Positions 35,901 through 45,136 are shown, counted from the first letter of the stretch. The stretch is 64,000 nucleotides of DNA from Paludibacteraceae bacterium (GCA_017647145.1 JAGCLD010000016.1:92024-156023), one strand, 5' to 3'. A program made the numbers and translations. Notes: a model not told the origin generated them from the sequence alone.

Positions 35901-36611
35901 CCCCGTGGTTCGTCTAAGCAAGGCTTCTTCCGGTCGGTGGAGACATTGGAAGTAAGATTCTGTAGTTGCCTCCACATCAAAGGTCACATTTCTGGTTTGA
36001 TCGTTAGCAGCTGCTTCATCCTGTGCATAGACAAACTCTATTTTAGAGGGGGCGAAATGTCCTGTAGGCGTTCCGGCACCCTTTTGTTCCCATTTTTCAA
36101 TATCGATTCGGTCAGCCCATGTATTGGCCTTAAACACAGGAGTGTTGTTCACCCATTCGTACATCACGTAAACATGTCTCTGTTCGGTGTACCACTCACT
36201 ATGCACTATGCTATAGACATACGATAATTTCGCTTTGAGATAGTTGTCTGTTGTTGCTGCTTCGTCCACTTCCGTAACCAGAAAAGCCGTTTCAGCGTCT
36301 TTCAGCATGAGGGCATAGGTATTGTTTCCATAGTCACGAATACCAAGGTATTTTCCTGTAGAGACATCTTGCAGTGTGTAGTGGTATGAGTCTCCGTTGA
36401 CATACTTTCTCCATCTCCATAGAGAGTTGTCGGTAGGGAAATTCTGTGTGAGCAATCCACTGGGGCTAGCCTCAAGGTAGTAGTGAACATCATTCGCCAC
36501 GAAACTTAAAGTCACATAGTCTTCGTTAGAAAAATATCCGTTGTTTTGCGCCATGGCAGGAGAAGCGATACAAGCAATGGCGATAAGCAGAAGAATATAG
36601 ATTTTTTTCAT
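29973..36611 (-). CDS. Giant T9SS surface protein of cassette 2 (2212 aa)
   Basis: I start at the ATG at 36611; a TTG two codons upstream is less likely. A signal peptide (ending 'SPAMAQ') is followed by a beta-trefoil-like region ('YYLEASPSG', 'DVSTGKYLGIRDYG'). Blocks clearly shared with the 13041-19550 protein come next: 'LYVDGTMEPGLVATIST', 'PIFRCNIQGRK', 'YDETRVSIYNFATTNQGNDF', 'EAPILADWLVGY', 'NAFVDMEIAPGKWNSMAAPL', 'NKLAFEPTDGKM'. A T9SS type A sorting domain ends the protein ('RRIRVYDVAGRRMAEQQ', 'GLYLVEATF'). The two giants are therefore full-length paralogues. The gene follows the small tail-anchored gene by 9 bases, as in cassette 1. No active site was recognised; function unknown. 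Confidence 0.85.
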   Translation of the reverse strand: MKKIYILLLIAIACIASPAMAQNNGYFSNEDYVTLSFVANDVHYYLEASPSGLLTQNFPTDNSLWRWRKYVNGDSYHYTLQDVSTGKYLGIRDYGNNTYALMLKDAETAFLVTEVDEAATTDNYLKAKLSYVYSIVHSEWYTEQRHVYVMYEWVNNTPVFKANTWADRIDIEKWEQKGAGTPTGHFAPSKIEFVYAQDEAAANDQTRNVTFDVEATTESYFQCLHRPEEALLRRTTGGVSSADIRVTAIYWESNQATVSTLDASKFVNCPEPNGRAMMTIVPDEDVDVPYTFTITPNGKSPMGLKDKFNQLERWIDYADNVVVEYTYGDNTLTERMRVVRKSYHEENLPALTFSINPVTYTFNKLAETVYIDVLPMHQHGTVLYNVDHQVVEVQHEEMPSEVALNDEEWNLSFNSADWLTVEVVDANTLQVSATANDVTNAQKRSFDLVGTFTNNTEATHTGSFTIPLYQRGEEGGIQFVANKGHSGDELLNGRQQVHTAQRTIYYLPDQEIELRLPESGYSGYMRWYDYDTNGDPVYNDRRGDATKSTSWVRSPRAANGRPFSAINTPQSSETIGKEGYSYGLYAINKEDGGVLDEDNPDNPAPILRGWSQGEAHTMACDVSAYTDYTFEYANNQIKSITEPTLSYRQLFYLRPAAEIAEQLESLAENEFLEEYHYQAPAGKQVLLSTEYRYRKYRSHISEMCYFYKGTDGQIFRIDANTPVVWRAYDKGNNGELQLDSRFAAQYSAELDNLIVRSETPCTKVYLLILPAGTGNGNKELRIARFEVEFVDIEKQGPTTKTIITQQRINAQYKNLAEINFNDVTSHLPWEQISYGYVYNSSPLNSAEYKRGASQGVFPFYGEYTVLSEVNKDWARAEAHGRTGKSLYVDGTMEPGLVATISTNAVICSGQTMYCSAWFCNPAPAGWSGEGNPIFRCNIQGRKKLPGGTYSEWEDAGVYFVGELLKGSGWNQIVFPVKAASGYDETRVSIYNFATTNQGNDFMVDDITLFVSQLPIAAYQGKMACRTTEAEQTNAVAVLRIDYGNINAGANGYMYYQIFNESYENGDGPKGAPMILTGDEGYYHDYDDDANIQDHDHPYGSVHIPQANFDPESYNAEMKSAGKDTVLIYGSVSKFLDDLIATPDTKHEKAYVKTENNGAIKWLLYVAHVIDNITDKQMEDANIPNEEKKQLPLGHLYDGHSYSMRMAYSADELATPECNLTTPLHATQQTVFSLRNSESETIKHTQEGQTLVADKSGSVTSIFNHSTNNCPNDLYFLTAKVINHLAVEGAGNTIEGVEAPILADWLVGYTSLNDTMNNESISQAEKDLAFKNRYGYTPGQVTTAIMYDMRLDDPNNPNYTAKSFEELIPSAFLSQQNYEIIRHLHEREWIQFYNSTTHFYLEPNATASFWCFPIAETAKTMIDTNSDGVQDTEVILKDCNEPRRVFISSTGSDYHVNVAPIETSKKDSRQKMLIPDLKVVATDANNVTIPITNLTEQARNILTVEGMSEGVITLDLEKSNLTFYDLHTGEKLPERPTIISGEEYTIRLTLKNSSNQEEYPAPGTDCRYGHIFVTVQVVPDVLVWQPTGSSFNGWGLNQNWKGWIDKDTDFIMDEGELINGFVPMQGTDVVIPDLGNPLLYPYIVPEHDHDHYPMTVHNDQHTCKDIYFAAGAHIQNQHLLEYQNAFVDMEIAPGKWNSMAAPLHNMYSGDMFIPHEGWWDNVNAKRETLNPFETETFQGIRHADAAYAFWQAFYNQTVTLHHENNGKTILSPTADFVQSNTMSQELTVGEGFNLKGYGPGNPQVEKSLVIRLPKKDDKYYYYSNSGVLTNQSTETLVRTNANKLAFEPTDGKMILTLNNETEGTDFLLGNPTMAYIDMSLFLATNSALLHPTFKYMRDDAWYGAHPDVPAQSEDRYLPPMRSALVQAKAPAKTLELSLNLEHLTLNNHICEIDQQNEPAAMPRHRVASKIKGEDPQVMTICAYTDRAYARALLAVHLNAKDSFCVGEDASFISSGVETANLVTSPLNIYTLDEQNAMMADVRRNLDSIPLALLVQEAHKRDTMQFAFYLSHNWTRVCYFCDKLTGARYRIMDGLVLNLPMSHNHETRYYIEGPDEKDDYEDDDDNLSSITYPSAVDAENAQLWAYNEQSGLLSVVSNKAMRRIRVYDVAGRRMAEQQMSVLHHQATFQLPAGLYLVEATFADNAKQHIKALLK

Positions 36612-36620
36612 AGCCAACTC

Positions 36621-37121
36621 TTATTTAAAAAGATGAGAACACTTGAAAATTGCATATACCAAGGCCATAGAGAGCATTGGTAACAACATATCTCCCAAGG
36701 GGAGGAGTTGCCCTGTAGCCGGTCCGGACTCACCACGTCCGGAGTCGCCACGACCGGAGCCCGCATCTCTTGTTGTAGAGAATGGAGCAAAGGTGGTCAG
36801 AGCATTTTGATTGTAGGTATTGTTATTGTCTGAAGAAACAGAGTTTCCACGCACAGAGGAATAAGCCAATGCGACACTCCCAGCAGAAATATTCGAAAGC
36901 GTTTTGTTTGATTTTAGGGCAGAATAGTCCACTTTCAGGACTTTTTCTCCTCCATTCAGTCTTTCATTCAATGGGCTGTAAGTAGCATTGTGCTTACGCA
37001 GATTGATTTGTTTTTTCTGAAACAAGAGTTGTCCGCTTAAGACCAAGGAGGGATAGTCTTGCGTCAAATTCAACACATCATCAGCAAACGTCACGTTATA
37101 TGTATCTATTGGCACTTGCAT
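36621..37121 (-). CDS. Small tail-anchored protein of cassette 2 (166 aa)
   Basis: The protein has no N-terminal signal peptide. It carries 'TYSPLNERLNGG' in its first half, a Ser/Gly/Arg repeat ('GSGRGDSGRGESG') and, at the C-terminus, 'PATGQLLPLGD' followed by one hydrophobic segment ('MLLPMLSMALVYAIF') and a short basic end. The cassette 1 small protein has the same layout and almost the same full length, but is broken by a C tract that is absent here. The C-terminal arrangement (short motif, one hydrophobic helix, basic residues) resembles a tail anchor or a sorting signal in outline only. Promoter at 37154-37185. Function unknown; cotranscription with the giant gene suggests a joint role in surface display. 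Confidence 0.7.
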   Translation of the reverse strand: MQVPIDTYNVTFADDVLNLTQDYPSLVLSGQLLFQKKQINLRKHNATYSPLNERLNGGEKVLKVDYSALKSNKTLSNISAGSVALAYSSVRGNSVSSDNNNTYNQNALTTFAPFSTTRDAGSGRGDSGRGESGPATGQLLPLGDMLLPMLSMALVYAIFKCSHLFK

Positions 37122-37153
37122 ATCAATGAGTTAAAGGCAGATGGTTAGACTTA

Positions 37154-37185
37154 CAAAGGTAAGTTTTTTTTTCAAGTTTTACAAA
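37154..37185 (-). promoter_or_regulatory. Promoter of cassette 2
   Basis: The minus strand reads TTTG (37182-37185), 20 bases, then TACCTTTG (37154-37161): full matches to both Bacteroidota promoter elements, 33 bases before the ATG of the small gene. Confidence 0.7.
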
Positions 37186-37292
37186 CATAAAGATTGGTTT
37201 TTTATATCCTTTCAAGTAAAATTTGAGCAGAGATAAAAAATCGTCTTGACAGGCATGTTTGAGCAATGGAGATTGTCACGAAAAACATTGCT

Positions 37293-37391
37293 TCATCCTA
37301 TCTAGTTCCTATCTAGTTCCTATCTAGTTCCTATCTGTTTTGTATCTGGTGGTCCCGAGATGGTCGCGAGGTGGTCACGGTGATGGTAGCA
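37293..37391 (+). repeat. 11-bp phased bipartite array, copy C
   Basis: Nine 11-bp units in phase: TCATCCTATCT, three identical AGTTCCTATCT, GTTTTGTATCT, then GGTGGTCCCGA, GATGGTCGCGA, GGTGGTCACGG and TGATGGTAGCA. The array ends 14 bases from the folB stop codon. No core or hairpin modules follow it. Confidence 0.88.
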
Positions 37392-37404
37392 GAGTGATTG
37401 CTCA

Positions 37405-37764
37405 TCAGAGTTCAAGACTCACCCATGGGACTTTGCCTCCAAGGGGAGGATTTTTCTTAGCGACACGCACGGTGAGTTGAGATATGAGGGGGAGTTCAGC
37501 GATGAGTCGCTGACGAATGCGCCATACGAGGTGTTCGAGGAGTTCGGAGGGAGTGAGCATTTCCTCTTTTACTATATCGTAGATTATCTGATAGTTAAGT
37601 GTTTGATCCAATTGGTCGGTAAAGCAAGCAGCAGGCAATGGGAACTGCAGGTCAACATTGACCAAGAAGGTGTTTCCCTGTGTTTTTTCCTCCTGAAGAA
37701 CGCCATGGTAGGCATAGAACTCCATGTCGTGAAGGTGTATGGTGATGTGAGAAGGTTGTTGCAT
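37405..37764 (-). CDS. folB: Dihydroneopterin aldolase
   Basis: The 119-residue protein contains 'FYAYHGVLQEE' (family signature with the pterin-site Glu region), 'LDQTLNYQIIYDIV' and a C-terminal 'VRVAKKNPPLGG' with the catalytic Lys region. FolB converts dihydroneopterin to 6-hydroxymethyl-dihydropterin and glycolaldehyde in folate synthesis. It lies 16 bp after xseA and is the last gene of a long cotranscribed run. Start chosen at the first ATG, which fits the family length. Confidence 0.92.
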   Translation of the reverse strand: MQQPSHITIHLHDMEFYAYHGVLQEEKTQGNTFLVNVDLQFPLPAACFTDQLDQTLNYQIIYDIVKEEMLTPSELLEHLVWRIRQRLIAELPLISQLTVRVAKKNPPLGGKVPWVSLEL

Positions 37765-37780
37765 ATAGTGATGAGTTTTT

Positions 37781-38947
37781 TTATTCTACAATCGAGGTAA
37801 TTGTTCCGTCGGCAAATTCTGTAACCACCCTATCGCCCGGCTTCACATCGGCCGCAGACGTGAGCACTCTACCGGCGATATGCGTAAGGGAATAGCCTTG
37901 TTTGAGGATTCTTTGTGGCGAATGCAGTTCTATGGTTTTCTCTGCCAAATCAAGTTGAGATTTTTCGTTTACCAAGCGTCGATGCATGTGCGAAAAGACG
38001 CGCATTCGGAGTTGTTCAAGCGCATGATTTTGCGAAAGCAGACGTTGTCGTAAGGCTTGGGAGACCCTCCTTCCGATTTGGGTCAACTTATCATCTTGCA
38101 ACAAGAAAGCCTGCAGGAGAAATTCAGCCACCGCTGTTGGTGTTTTAAGGCTTGTGTGGACGACCATATCAAGCACAGAAATATCACGCAAGTGGCCGAT
38201 ACCAGCCACAATAGGCAATGGGAATTGGGCACAATGTGCAGCCAAATCGTAGGCATCAAAACATGTGAGGTCGGTAGTGGCCCCTCCACCACGAATAATT
38301 ACAACAAGGTCAAAATCAGAGATATGTTGGGCTATTTGGTCTAAGGCTTCAATGATGGATGCAGGCGCTTTATCACCCTGCATCAATGCCGGGAAGAGCG
38401 TCAGGTCGAACGAATAGGAACGAGGATTGTGGCGGAGCTGATGACAAAAGTCGCCATATCCGGCAGCCGTGTCGGCCGAAATCACAGCGATGCGTCGTGG
38501 CAAGAGCGGAATGGCGAGCATTCTATTCATATCGAAAATGCCCTCCTGCTTGAGGCGCTCAATGGTGAGCCTGCGTTGGCGCAACAATTCACCCACTGTG
38601 AAAGAAGGCTCGATGTCAAGCACCGTGAGACTCAATCCAAAAACCGAATGAAAATTTACTTCCACAGCGAGCATAACCTTCATGCCCGGAGCCAAGGATT
38701 GTCCAGTTTCACGCGTGAAATAAGCCTGTAGAGAAGTGTAGATCGATGCCCAACAGGTAGCCCTGATTTTTGCCGCAAAGTTACGTCCGGAGTCATCTTT
38801 TTCCACCAATTCCATGTAACAGTGTCCTTTGCGCACATTCAGTTCACTAATTTCAGCTTGTACCCACACCGACTCCACAAAAGCCGTATGCAAGACAGAT
38901 GAAATTCTGCCAGTGAGTTGAGAAAGTGTGAGAACATTAGGCGTCAT
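37781..38947 (-). CDS. xseA: Exodeoxyribonuclease VII large subunit
   Basis: The ATG at 38947 overlaps the mnmA stop (ATGA), giving 388 residues starting 'MTPNVLTLSQLTGRI', which fits family N-termini; an earlier in-frame start would lie inside mnmA. An OB-fold ('VWVQAEISELN') is followed by the catalytic domain with 'RIAVISADTAAGYGDF', 'ASIIEALDQI' and 'DLVVIIRGGGATTDLTCFD', and a coiled-coil region near the C-terminus. The enzyme with its small subunit XseB degrades single-stranded DNA to short oligonucleotides. No xseB lies next to it: folB follows after 16 bp. Confidence 0.93.
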   Translation of the reverse strand: MTPNVLTLSQLTGRISSVLHTAFVESVWVQAEISELNVRKGHCYMELVEKDDSGRNFAAKIRATCWASIYTSLQAYFTRETGQSLAPGMKVMLAVEVNFHSVFGLSLTVLDIEPSFTVGELLRQRRLTIERLKQEGIFDMNRMLAIPLLPRRIAVISADTAAGYGDFCHQLRHNPRSYSFDLTLFPALMQGDKAPASIIEALDQIAQHISDFDLVVIIRGGGATTDLTCFDAYDLAAHCAQFPLPIVAGIGHLRDISVLDMVVHTSLKTPTAVAEFLLQAFLLQDDKLTQIGRRVSQALRQRLLSQNHALEQLRMRVFSHMHRRLVNEKSQLDLAEKTIELHSPQRILKQGYSLTHIAGRVLTSAADVKPGDRVVTEFADGTITSIVE

Positions 38948-40017
38948 AGGCATGAGTGCGAATAGATGATGCCTCCTCCGACTACACACTCGTTACGATA
39001 GAGGACAGCCGATTGTCCGGGCGTGAGTGCTTCAACGGGAGCGGTGAAGCGTATGTGAGCATGCGTGTCAGACCATTCCACCAGATAGCCCTGCACAGGC
39101 ATGCTTTTATAGCGTATCTTAATGAGTAACACCTCATTATCAGAGAGCGAGGAGCAAGACGGGAAATAGCAATCACGGATGTACATGTCGGAGGTCAGCA
39201 GTTGATTTTTGTCACCTATCATTATCTGATTTTTCTCCGCATTGATTTGCAAGACATAAGCCGGCACACCTAAGGCAATTTCAAGCCCTTTGCGTTGTCC
39301 GATTGTGTAGAAGGGATAGCCTTTATGCTTACCCAACACCTTGCCGTCAGGGTTAATGAAATCACCTTTTCCCACCACGACATCAATGTCAGGTTTATGA
39401 GCACGAAGAAAATCACGATAGTCACCCTCCACAAAACAGATGTCTTGGCTCTCCGGTTTTTGAGCAACGCTGACAAAGCCATGTTGCATGGCCACAGAGC
39501 GCACTTCATCTTTTGTCATTCCCCCCAAAGGCAACAACAAGCGCGAGAGCACATCCTGCTTGAGCCCCCACAAGAAATAGGACTGATCTTTTCGCACGTC
39601 AAATCCTTTCGCTATGTAGAAGGTAGCATTATGCCGAAGCACTTGCGCATAATGTCCGGTAGCCACATAGTCACATCCCAGGCGATCAGCCTCTTCAAGA
39701 AGATATTTCATCTTGATGTGCATATTGCACTGCACACAAGGATTAGGCGTGCGACCGCACATGTATTCAGACATGAAATTGTCCACCACACAATTACGGA
39801 ATTGTTCGCTCACATCCAAGACATAATGAGGGATGCCCAAAGCAGCAGCCAATTGTTGAGCCTCTTTCACATAGGTAGGTGTGAGTCCATCCGACTCTTT
39901 AGTCCACATCACCATTGTGACACCCACCACTTGATAGCCTTGTTGCATCAACTCAATGCATGCAACCGAGCTATCCGTTCCACCACTCATTCCCACCAAG
40001 ACTTTCTTAGGCTCCAT
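38944..40017 (-). CDS. mnmA: tRNA-specific 2-thiouridylase MnmA
   Basis: This 357-residue protein starts with the PP-loop ATP-binding motif 'SGGTDSS' (residues 11-17). The two catalytic cysteines are seen as Cys94 in 'NPCVQCN' and Cys194 in 'SQDICFVEGDY'. MnmA adenylates and thiolates U34 of Lys, Glu and Gln tRNAs to 2-thiouridine. A second Cys pair position ('CMCGRTPNPC') is usual for the family. The stop codon overlaps the xseA start by 4 bases. Confidence 0.95.
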   Translation of the reverse strand: MEPKKVLVGMSGGTDSSVACIELMQQGYQVVGVTMVMWTKESDGLTPTYVKEAQQLAAALGIPHYVLDVSEQFRNCVVDNFMSEYMCGRTPNPCVQCNMHIKMKYLLEEADRLGCDYVATGHYAQVLRHNATFYIAKGFDVRKDQSYFLWGLKQDVLSRLLLPLGGMTKDEVRSVAMQHGFVSVAQKPESQDICFVEGDYRDFLRAHKPDIDVVVGKGDFINPDGKVLGKHKGYPFYTIGQRKGLEIALGVPAYVLQINAEKNQIMIGDKNQLLTSDMYIRDCYFPSCSSLSDNEVLLIKIRYKSMPVQGYLVEWSDTHAHIRFTAPVEALTPGQSAVLYRNECVVGGGIIYSHSCL

Positions 40018-40065
40018 AGTATTTGTTTTTATATAGCGCTATAAACTGCAACAGACACAAGAGAC

Positions 40066-41688
<1,623 letters not shown>

Positions 41689-41739
41689 TTATATACCTGT
41701 TATTTTATTTCGATAGTCAGTGTTTTTTTCTAATTAAAA

Positions 41740-43575
41740 TCAGTCAACCAATTGCCAGCGCAAGCCGACATTCAGGCGATACATATCATCCACGATATTA
41801 GGCGTAAGGAAATACCCAACTCTTCCTGTCAGGGCTCCTAACCATTGATTAAAGGAAGCAAATATAGTAAACCCTTTGCACGGTTGAACTTCGGCAAAGA
41901 CACCCATATCAGGAACATTCGTCAAAGAGGTGTCATGTGGTCCCATATAGTACTCCGGACCAGGATATACTCCCATTTTCTTGCTATGTTGCGTATAGAA
42001 GACGCCTGTGAGTGCATCATATCTATTAGCATAGTATTCAGTGTAATAAGTGAGATCCACACCCGCCTTGATAGCCCATTTAGCAAAACGATGATGATAA
42101 TACAACTTGCTATAGAGCGTAAAGGCAGGCAGTTCCAACACTTCACTATCAGATGTATATTGGTATACCAAAAGATTTTCCCAACGCAGGTCAGGATGAA
42201 GATCAACATTTGCTTTCAGTTCGGCAGCCACCACAGAGAGCCATCCCATTTTCTGATAAGGAGTAGGATATTTACCATCAGCCGTTTTGCCCATATAAAC
42301 CGGTTGGTGGATGTTATCCGTCTTGACATTGAGCGCTATTCCTTGCTTAGGCAATTCAAATCCAAAGCGTCCGTCAACACGGTGCCAATAATCAAAGCCA
42401 TTTTCCCATCCTGTGTGTGGGAAATAGAATTTGCCCAAGAACTTGGTGTTTGAGTCGCGATGTCCTCCCACACCATATGAGATGCGCATGGGCACTTGTC
42501 CGGCCTTAAAGGAGTGAGCCAAGTCAACGTCCAGATTACATTCAGACTGGAGAGGTCCCCAGAAGAATACATTTCCTGCAATAGTATAGTCAAGATTGCT
42601 ATGTGACAAACTTCTGCCATCCGAGATATTGAAGCCCAATTGAAGGTTGTTGTCATGGTGTTCAAAAGGCGAACCATCCTTCAGAGAGACCGGCATTCCA
42701 TCCACATAATTACCATGGAAACGATAGTCATGTTCAAAGAAAGCCACTAAGGAGAAAGGCATTTTTTCCACATTTTCACGTAAGACTTGTACTGCCAAAG
42801 TGTTGCGAACAATTTGGAACTCAGCATTAAATCTTTCATCAGCAGGCACTTTCGCCCCACGTTTTACACCCTCCCAACGCGTAGTGTGAATAAGTTTGGC
42901 AGTAGGCGCAGTAGCATCACCAAATTTCCAATTATGCGTGAAATGCAAAGTGTGTTGTTTGTATTGGATTGTATCTTTATCCGTGTAATTGTGTGCAATG
43001 TCGTTGATAGTAGCCGACAGGCGTGCATCATAGTTGCCAAAATCAAAAGCCGTCCATACTCCCAAGTTCATCACTTGATTGAGCAATTCATTTTTAGCCA
43101 TCAAACCCGAAGAGGCCATGTAATTACCCTCTACCCCCAAAGACACAGAATTCGACACTGCAGCACTAAAATTAAGATGAGACACCGCATCATACCCATA
43201 GAACGGCATACGGCCATATGCATATATGTCTAGACTTACGGGACGTTGTGCTTGCGAGTAGTCAGCAAAGCGTAAGTCACCCACTTTCAAGACATAGGCA
43301 TCATAGGCATCAGCGAACAACAAAGGAGTCTTAGATGTGCGATAAAAGTAGAGCATTGATTGCATAGGTTCGCCTACTCCACCGAGCCATACATTGAAAG
43401 GAGAGTAAGCTTTATCATACATCAGCGGTGCGGTCACTTCAACAGGTTTAGCACCTGTGTTCCAGCCAAAACGTTCATTGATAGAATAGGTAGTCACTTG
43501 CGCATATCCCATTTGTACAAACATCATCAGAGTAGCAAACAAGATGGTTTTAACCGAAGAAATAATTTTTCTCAT
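41740..43575 (-). CDS. Putative outer-membrane porin (beta-barrel)
   Basis: The 611-residue protein has a signal peptide (ending 'MGYAQV'), then sequence alternating in polar and aromatic/hydrophobic residues typical of outer-membrane barrels, and finishes 'YRLNVGLRWQLVD', with hydrophobic residues at the terminal strand as needed for BAM recognition. Segments such as 'SPFNVWLGGVGEPMQSMLYFYRTSKTP' and 'PHTGWENGFDYWHRVDGRFGFELP' resemble what I recall of the Bacteroidota 'putative porin' family (about 600-650 residues). Substrate unknown. It lies between the FKBP lipoprotein gene and the ABC-F gene in the long run from 44817. Confidence 0.7.
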   Translation of the reverse strand: MRKIISSVKTILFATLMMFVQMGYAQVTTYSINERFGWNTGAKPVEVTAPLMYDKAYSPFNVWLGGVGEPMQSMLYFYRTSKTPLLFADAYDAYVLKVGDLRFADYSQAQRPVSLDIYAYGRMPFYGYDAVSHLNFSAAVSNSVSLGVEGNYMASSGLMAKNELLNQVMNLGVWTAFDFGNYDARLSATINDIAHNYTDKDTIQYKQHTLHFTHNWKFGDATAPTAKLIHTTRWEGVKRGAKVPADERFNAEFQIVRNTLAVQVLRENVEKMPFSLVAFFEHDYRFHGNYVDGMPVSLKDGSPFEHHDNNLQLGFNISDGRSLSHSNLDYTIAGNVFFWGPLQSECNLDVDLAHSFKAGQVPMRISYGVGGHRDSNTKFLGKFYFPHTGWENGFDYWHRVDGRFGFELPKQGIALNVKTDNIHQPVYMGKTADGKYPTPYQKMGWLSVVAAELKANVDLHPDLRWENLLVYQYTSDSEVLELPAFTLYSKLYYHHRFAKWAIKAGVDLTYYTEYYANRYDALTGVFYTQHSKKMGVYPGPEYYMGPHDTSLTNVPDMGVFAEVQPCKGFTIFASFNQWLGALTGRVGYFLTPNIVDDMYRLNVGLRWQLVD

Positions 43576-43609
43576 AAAAGTGATTTTGAGGAGTGAGTAT
43601 TATAAAAGT

Positions 43610-44086
43610 TTAGTTAGCAATATCACTAAGGTGGATTTCAAAAATCAAGGTCGAATGAGGAGGAATAAAACTTTCATATCCCTCTTTACCAGCCCCTTGC
43701 TCACCATAAGCCAATTCACTCGGGATATAAAAAACAAAGTCAGCATTAAGGTGCATCTTACACAAACCTTCCACCCATCCTTGGATAAATGTATTCACAT
43801 ATCCACTGGTTACTCTATCTTCAAAAACCACCCCATCAATTAATTTACCACAATAATCCACTGTAACATAACTTGTGGCATTAGGCTTGCGATCTTCCTT
43901 TGTTCCCGGGTATATTACTTTGTATTGCAATCCTGTAGGAGTGGTAATGACACCAGGTTGTGTTTTATTATGTTCCAGCCATAGCCTATTTTGTATTTTC
44001 CAGTCATCGTATTTATACTGTTGGCATGCAGTAAAGGCAAACAAGGCAAACAAACAGCCTATCAAAAGTCGTATTATCCTTTTCAT
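43610..44086 (-). CDS. FKBP-type peptidyl-prolyl isomerase lipoprotein
   Basis: The product has 158 residues, with a lipoprotein signal (Cys21, 'AFTAC'). The FKBP fold is shown by 'TPTGLQYKVIYPGTKEDRKPNATSYV', split here as 'GLQYKVI', 'YVTVDYCGKLIDGVVFED', 'GWVEGLCKMHLNADFVFYIPSELAYG' and 'IPPHSTLIFEIHL'. It likely helps fold exported proteins on the periplasmic side of a membrane. It overlaps neither neighbour and lies 5 bases after the HAD phosphatase gene, so the two are probably translated together. Confidence 0.9.
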   Translation of the reverse strand: MKRIIRLLIGCLFALFAFTACQQYKYDDWKIQNRLWLEHNKTQPGVITTPTGLQYKVIYPGTKEDRKPNATSYVTVDYCGKLIDGVVFEDRVTSGYVNTFIQGWVEGLCKMHLNADFVFYIPSELAYGEQGAGKEGYESFIPPHSTLIFEIHLSDIAN

Positions 44087-44091
44087 ATTGA

Positions 44092-44817
44092 TTATTTCGC
44101 GAACAAAGTCTTTATAAAGTTTAAATCATCGGTTAATTCATTCATTGAAGGCAACACCCTATCGGCACCCTCCTTTTGCAGTTCATCCGGCATAAGTATA
44201 CCCGTATTGACTGCGAGCGTGAATATACCAGCAGCTTTAGCCGAACGCACTCCCAGTGGAGCATTTTCCACCACCATAGCCTCATTGGGTTTGAGACCTG
44301 CTTTTTGTAAAGCCTTCAAGTAGGGTTCCGGATGCGGTTTTCCAATTTTCACATCAAAGGCTGTCACCATACGTTCCGGAGCGAACACATGAGGGAAGAC
44401 ACGTTCAATCCGTTGGAAGAGACTTGGTTGACCAGAGCCGGTCACAATGTAGGTGTGCCAGCCCGCAGTTTTCACAACGCTGAGTACATCCTGGATGTAA
44501 GGAATTACATCAGGCGTCCCCATTGCATCAAACAGTTCAGATTTACGGCGGTAGATACATTGTTTTTCATCCTCTGTAGCTTCACGTCCTTTTTGTGCAA
44601 GAAAGAGGTCGTTAATCGTAGCGTGTCCTGTACGTCCTTCGTTCATATAGACCTGATACTCTTGAAAAGAGATTCCCTGTTCACGCATTGCTCCCACCCA
44701 TGCTTTAGCATGTGCGGGCATAGAATTAAACAGCACTCCATCCATATCAAAGAAGATTGCTTTAGGAGCAAATTCTGTTTGAGTCTGAGCGTTATATTTT
44801 GCAATCGCAGTTTTCAT
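44092..44817 (-). CDS. HAD-superfamily phosphatase / beta-phosphoglucomutase-like
   Basis: This 241-residue HAD subfamily I protein shows 'FFDMDGVLFNS' (nucleophile Asp24, acid/base Asp26), 'YIVTGSGQ' (motif II Ser/Thr), 'KIGKPHPEPYLKAL' (motif III Lys) and 'MVVENAPLGVRSAKAAG' (motif IV, with Glu-Asn in place of the more usual Glu-Asp). The helical cap sits between Asp26 and motif II, as in beta-phosphoglucomutase and sugar-phosphate phosphatases. The substrate cannot be told. First gene of the seven-gene run that ends with folB; a full promoter lies 40 bases upstream. Confidence 0.88.
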   Translation of the reverse strand: MKTAIAKYNAQTQTEFAPKAIFFDMDGVLFNSMPAHAKAWVGAMREQGISFQEYQVYMNEGRTGHATINDLFLAQKGREATEDEKQCIYRRKSELFDAMGTPDVIPYIQDVLSVVKTAGWHTYIVTGSGQPSLFQRIERVFPHVFAPERMVTAFDVKIGKPHPEPYLKALQKAGLKPNEAMVVENAPLGVRSAKAAGIFTLAVNTGILMPDELQKEGADRVLPSMNELTDDLNFIKTLFAK

Positions 44818-44856
44818 ATTTTATCATTTAGGACAAAGTCCTATCTCTTCAATTTG

Positions 44857-44888
44857 CAAAGATAGCGCAAGACGCTTGAAGAAACAAA
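44857..44888 (-). promoter_or_regulatory. Promoter of the HAD-FKBP-porin-ABCF-mnmA-xseA-folB run
   Basis: The minus strand reads TTTG (44885-44888), 20 bases, TATCTTTG (44857-44864), an exact match to both elements. Gaps inside the run are 5, 34, 54 and 48 bp, then a 4-bp overlap and 16 bp, so it may be one transcript. The 319-bp gap up to ansA holds only this and the divergent ansA promoter. Confidence 0.75.
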
Positions 44889-45057
44889 TTAAGTGTGGTG
44901 AAATTTCCTAAATCTATGCCTGAGTCGATAGAATTTAATGATGGAATAAACGATCCATAAGTCTTTAGCAGTATAAACAAATGCGCCACACCCTGTGTGC
45001 TCAATGTGTTTGAGTTGAGAGAAATAACAAAGCATATTGCATAACATATAGAAACTT

Positions 45058-45088
45058 TTTGTAAGGTCTAATAAAAAGACTATCTTTG
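45058..45088 (+). promoter_or_regulatory. Promoter of ansA
   Basis: TTTG (45058-45061), 19 bases, TATCTTTG (45081-45088): an exact Bacteroidota promoter, 48 bases before the GTG start. Confidence 0.8.
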
Positions 45089-45136
45089 CACCACAAAGAA
45101 TGACACTATTCATCCATTTATATAAATAACAGTATC

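Noticed and set aside
37293..37391. CRISPR-like array
   Set aside because: Units are 11 bp with no spacers, so this is a tandem microrepeat and not a CRISPR; no cas genes are present.
38948..38989. Upstream start for xseA inside mnmA
   Set aside because: The ATG at 38947 forms the common ATGA overlap and begins the conserved sequence.
44889..45113. 74-codon minus-strand frame ahead of ansA
   Set aside because: It covers both promoters of the divergent region and shows no recognisable features.
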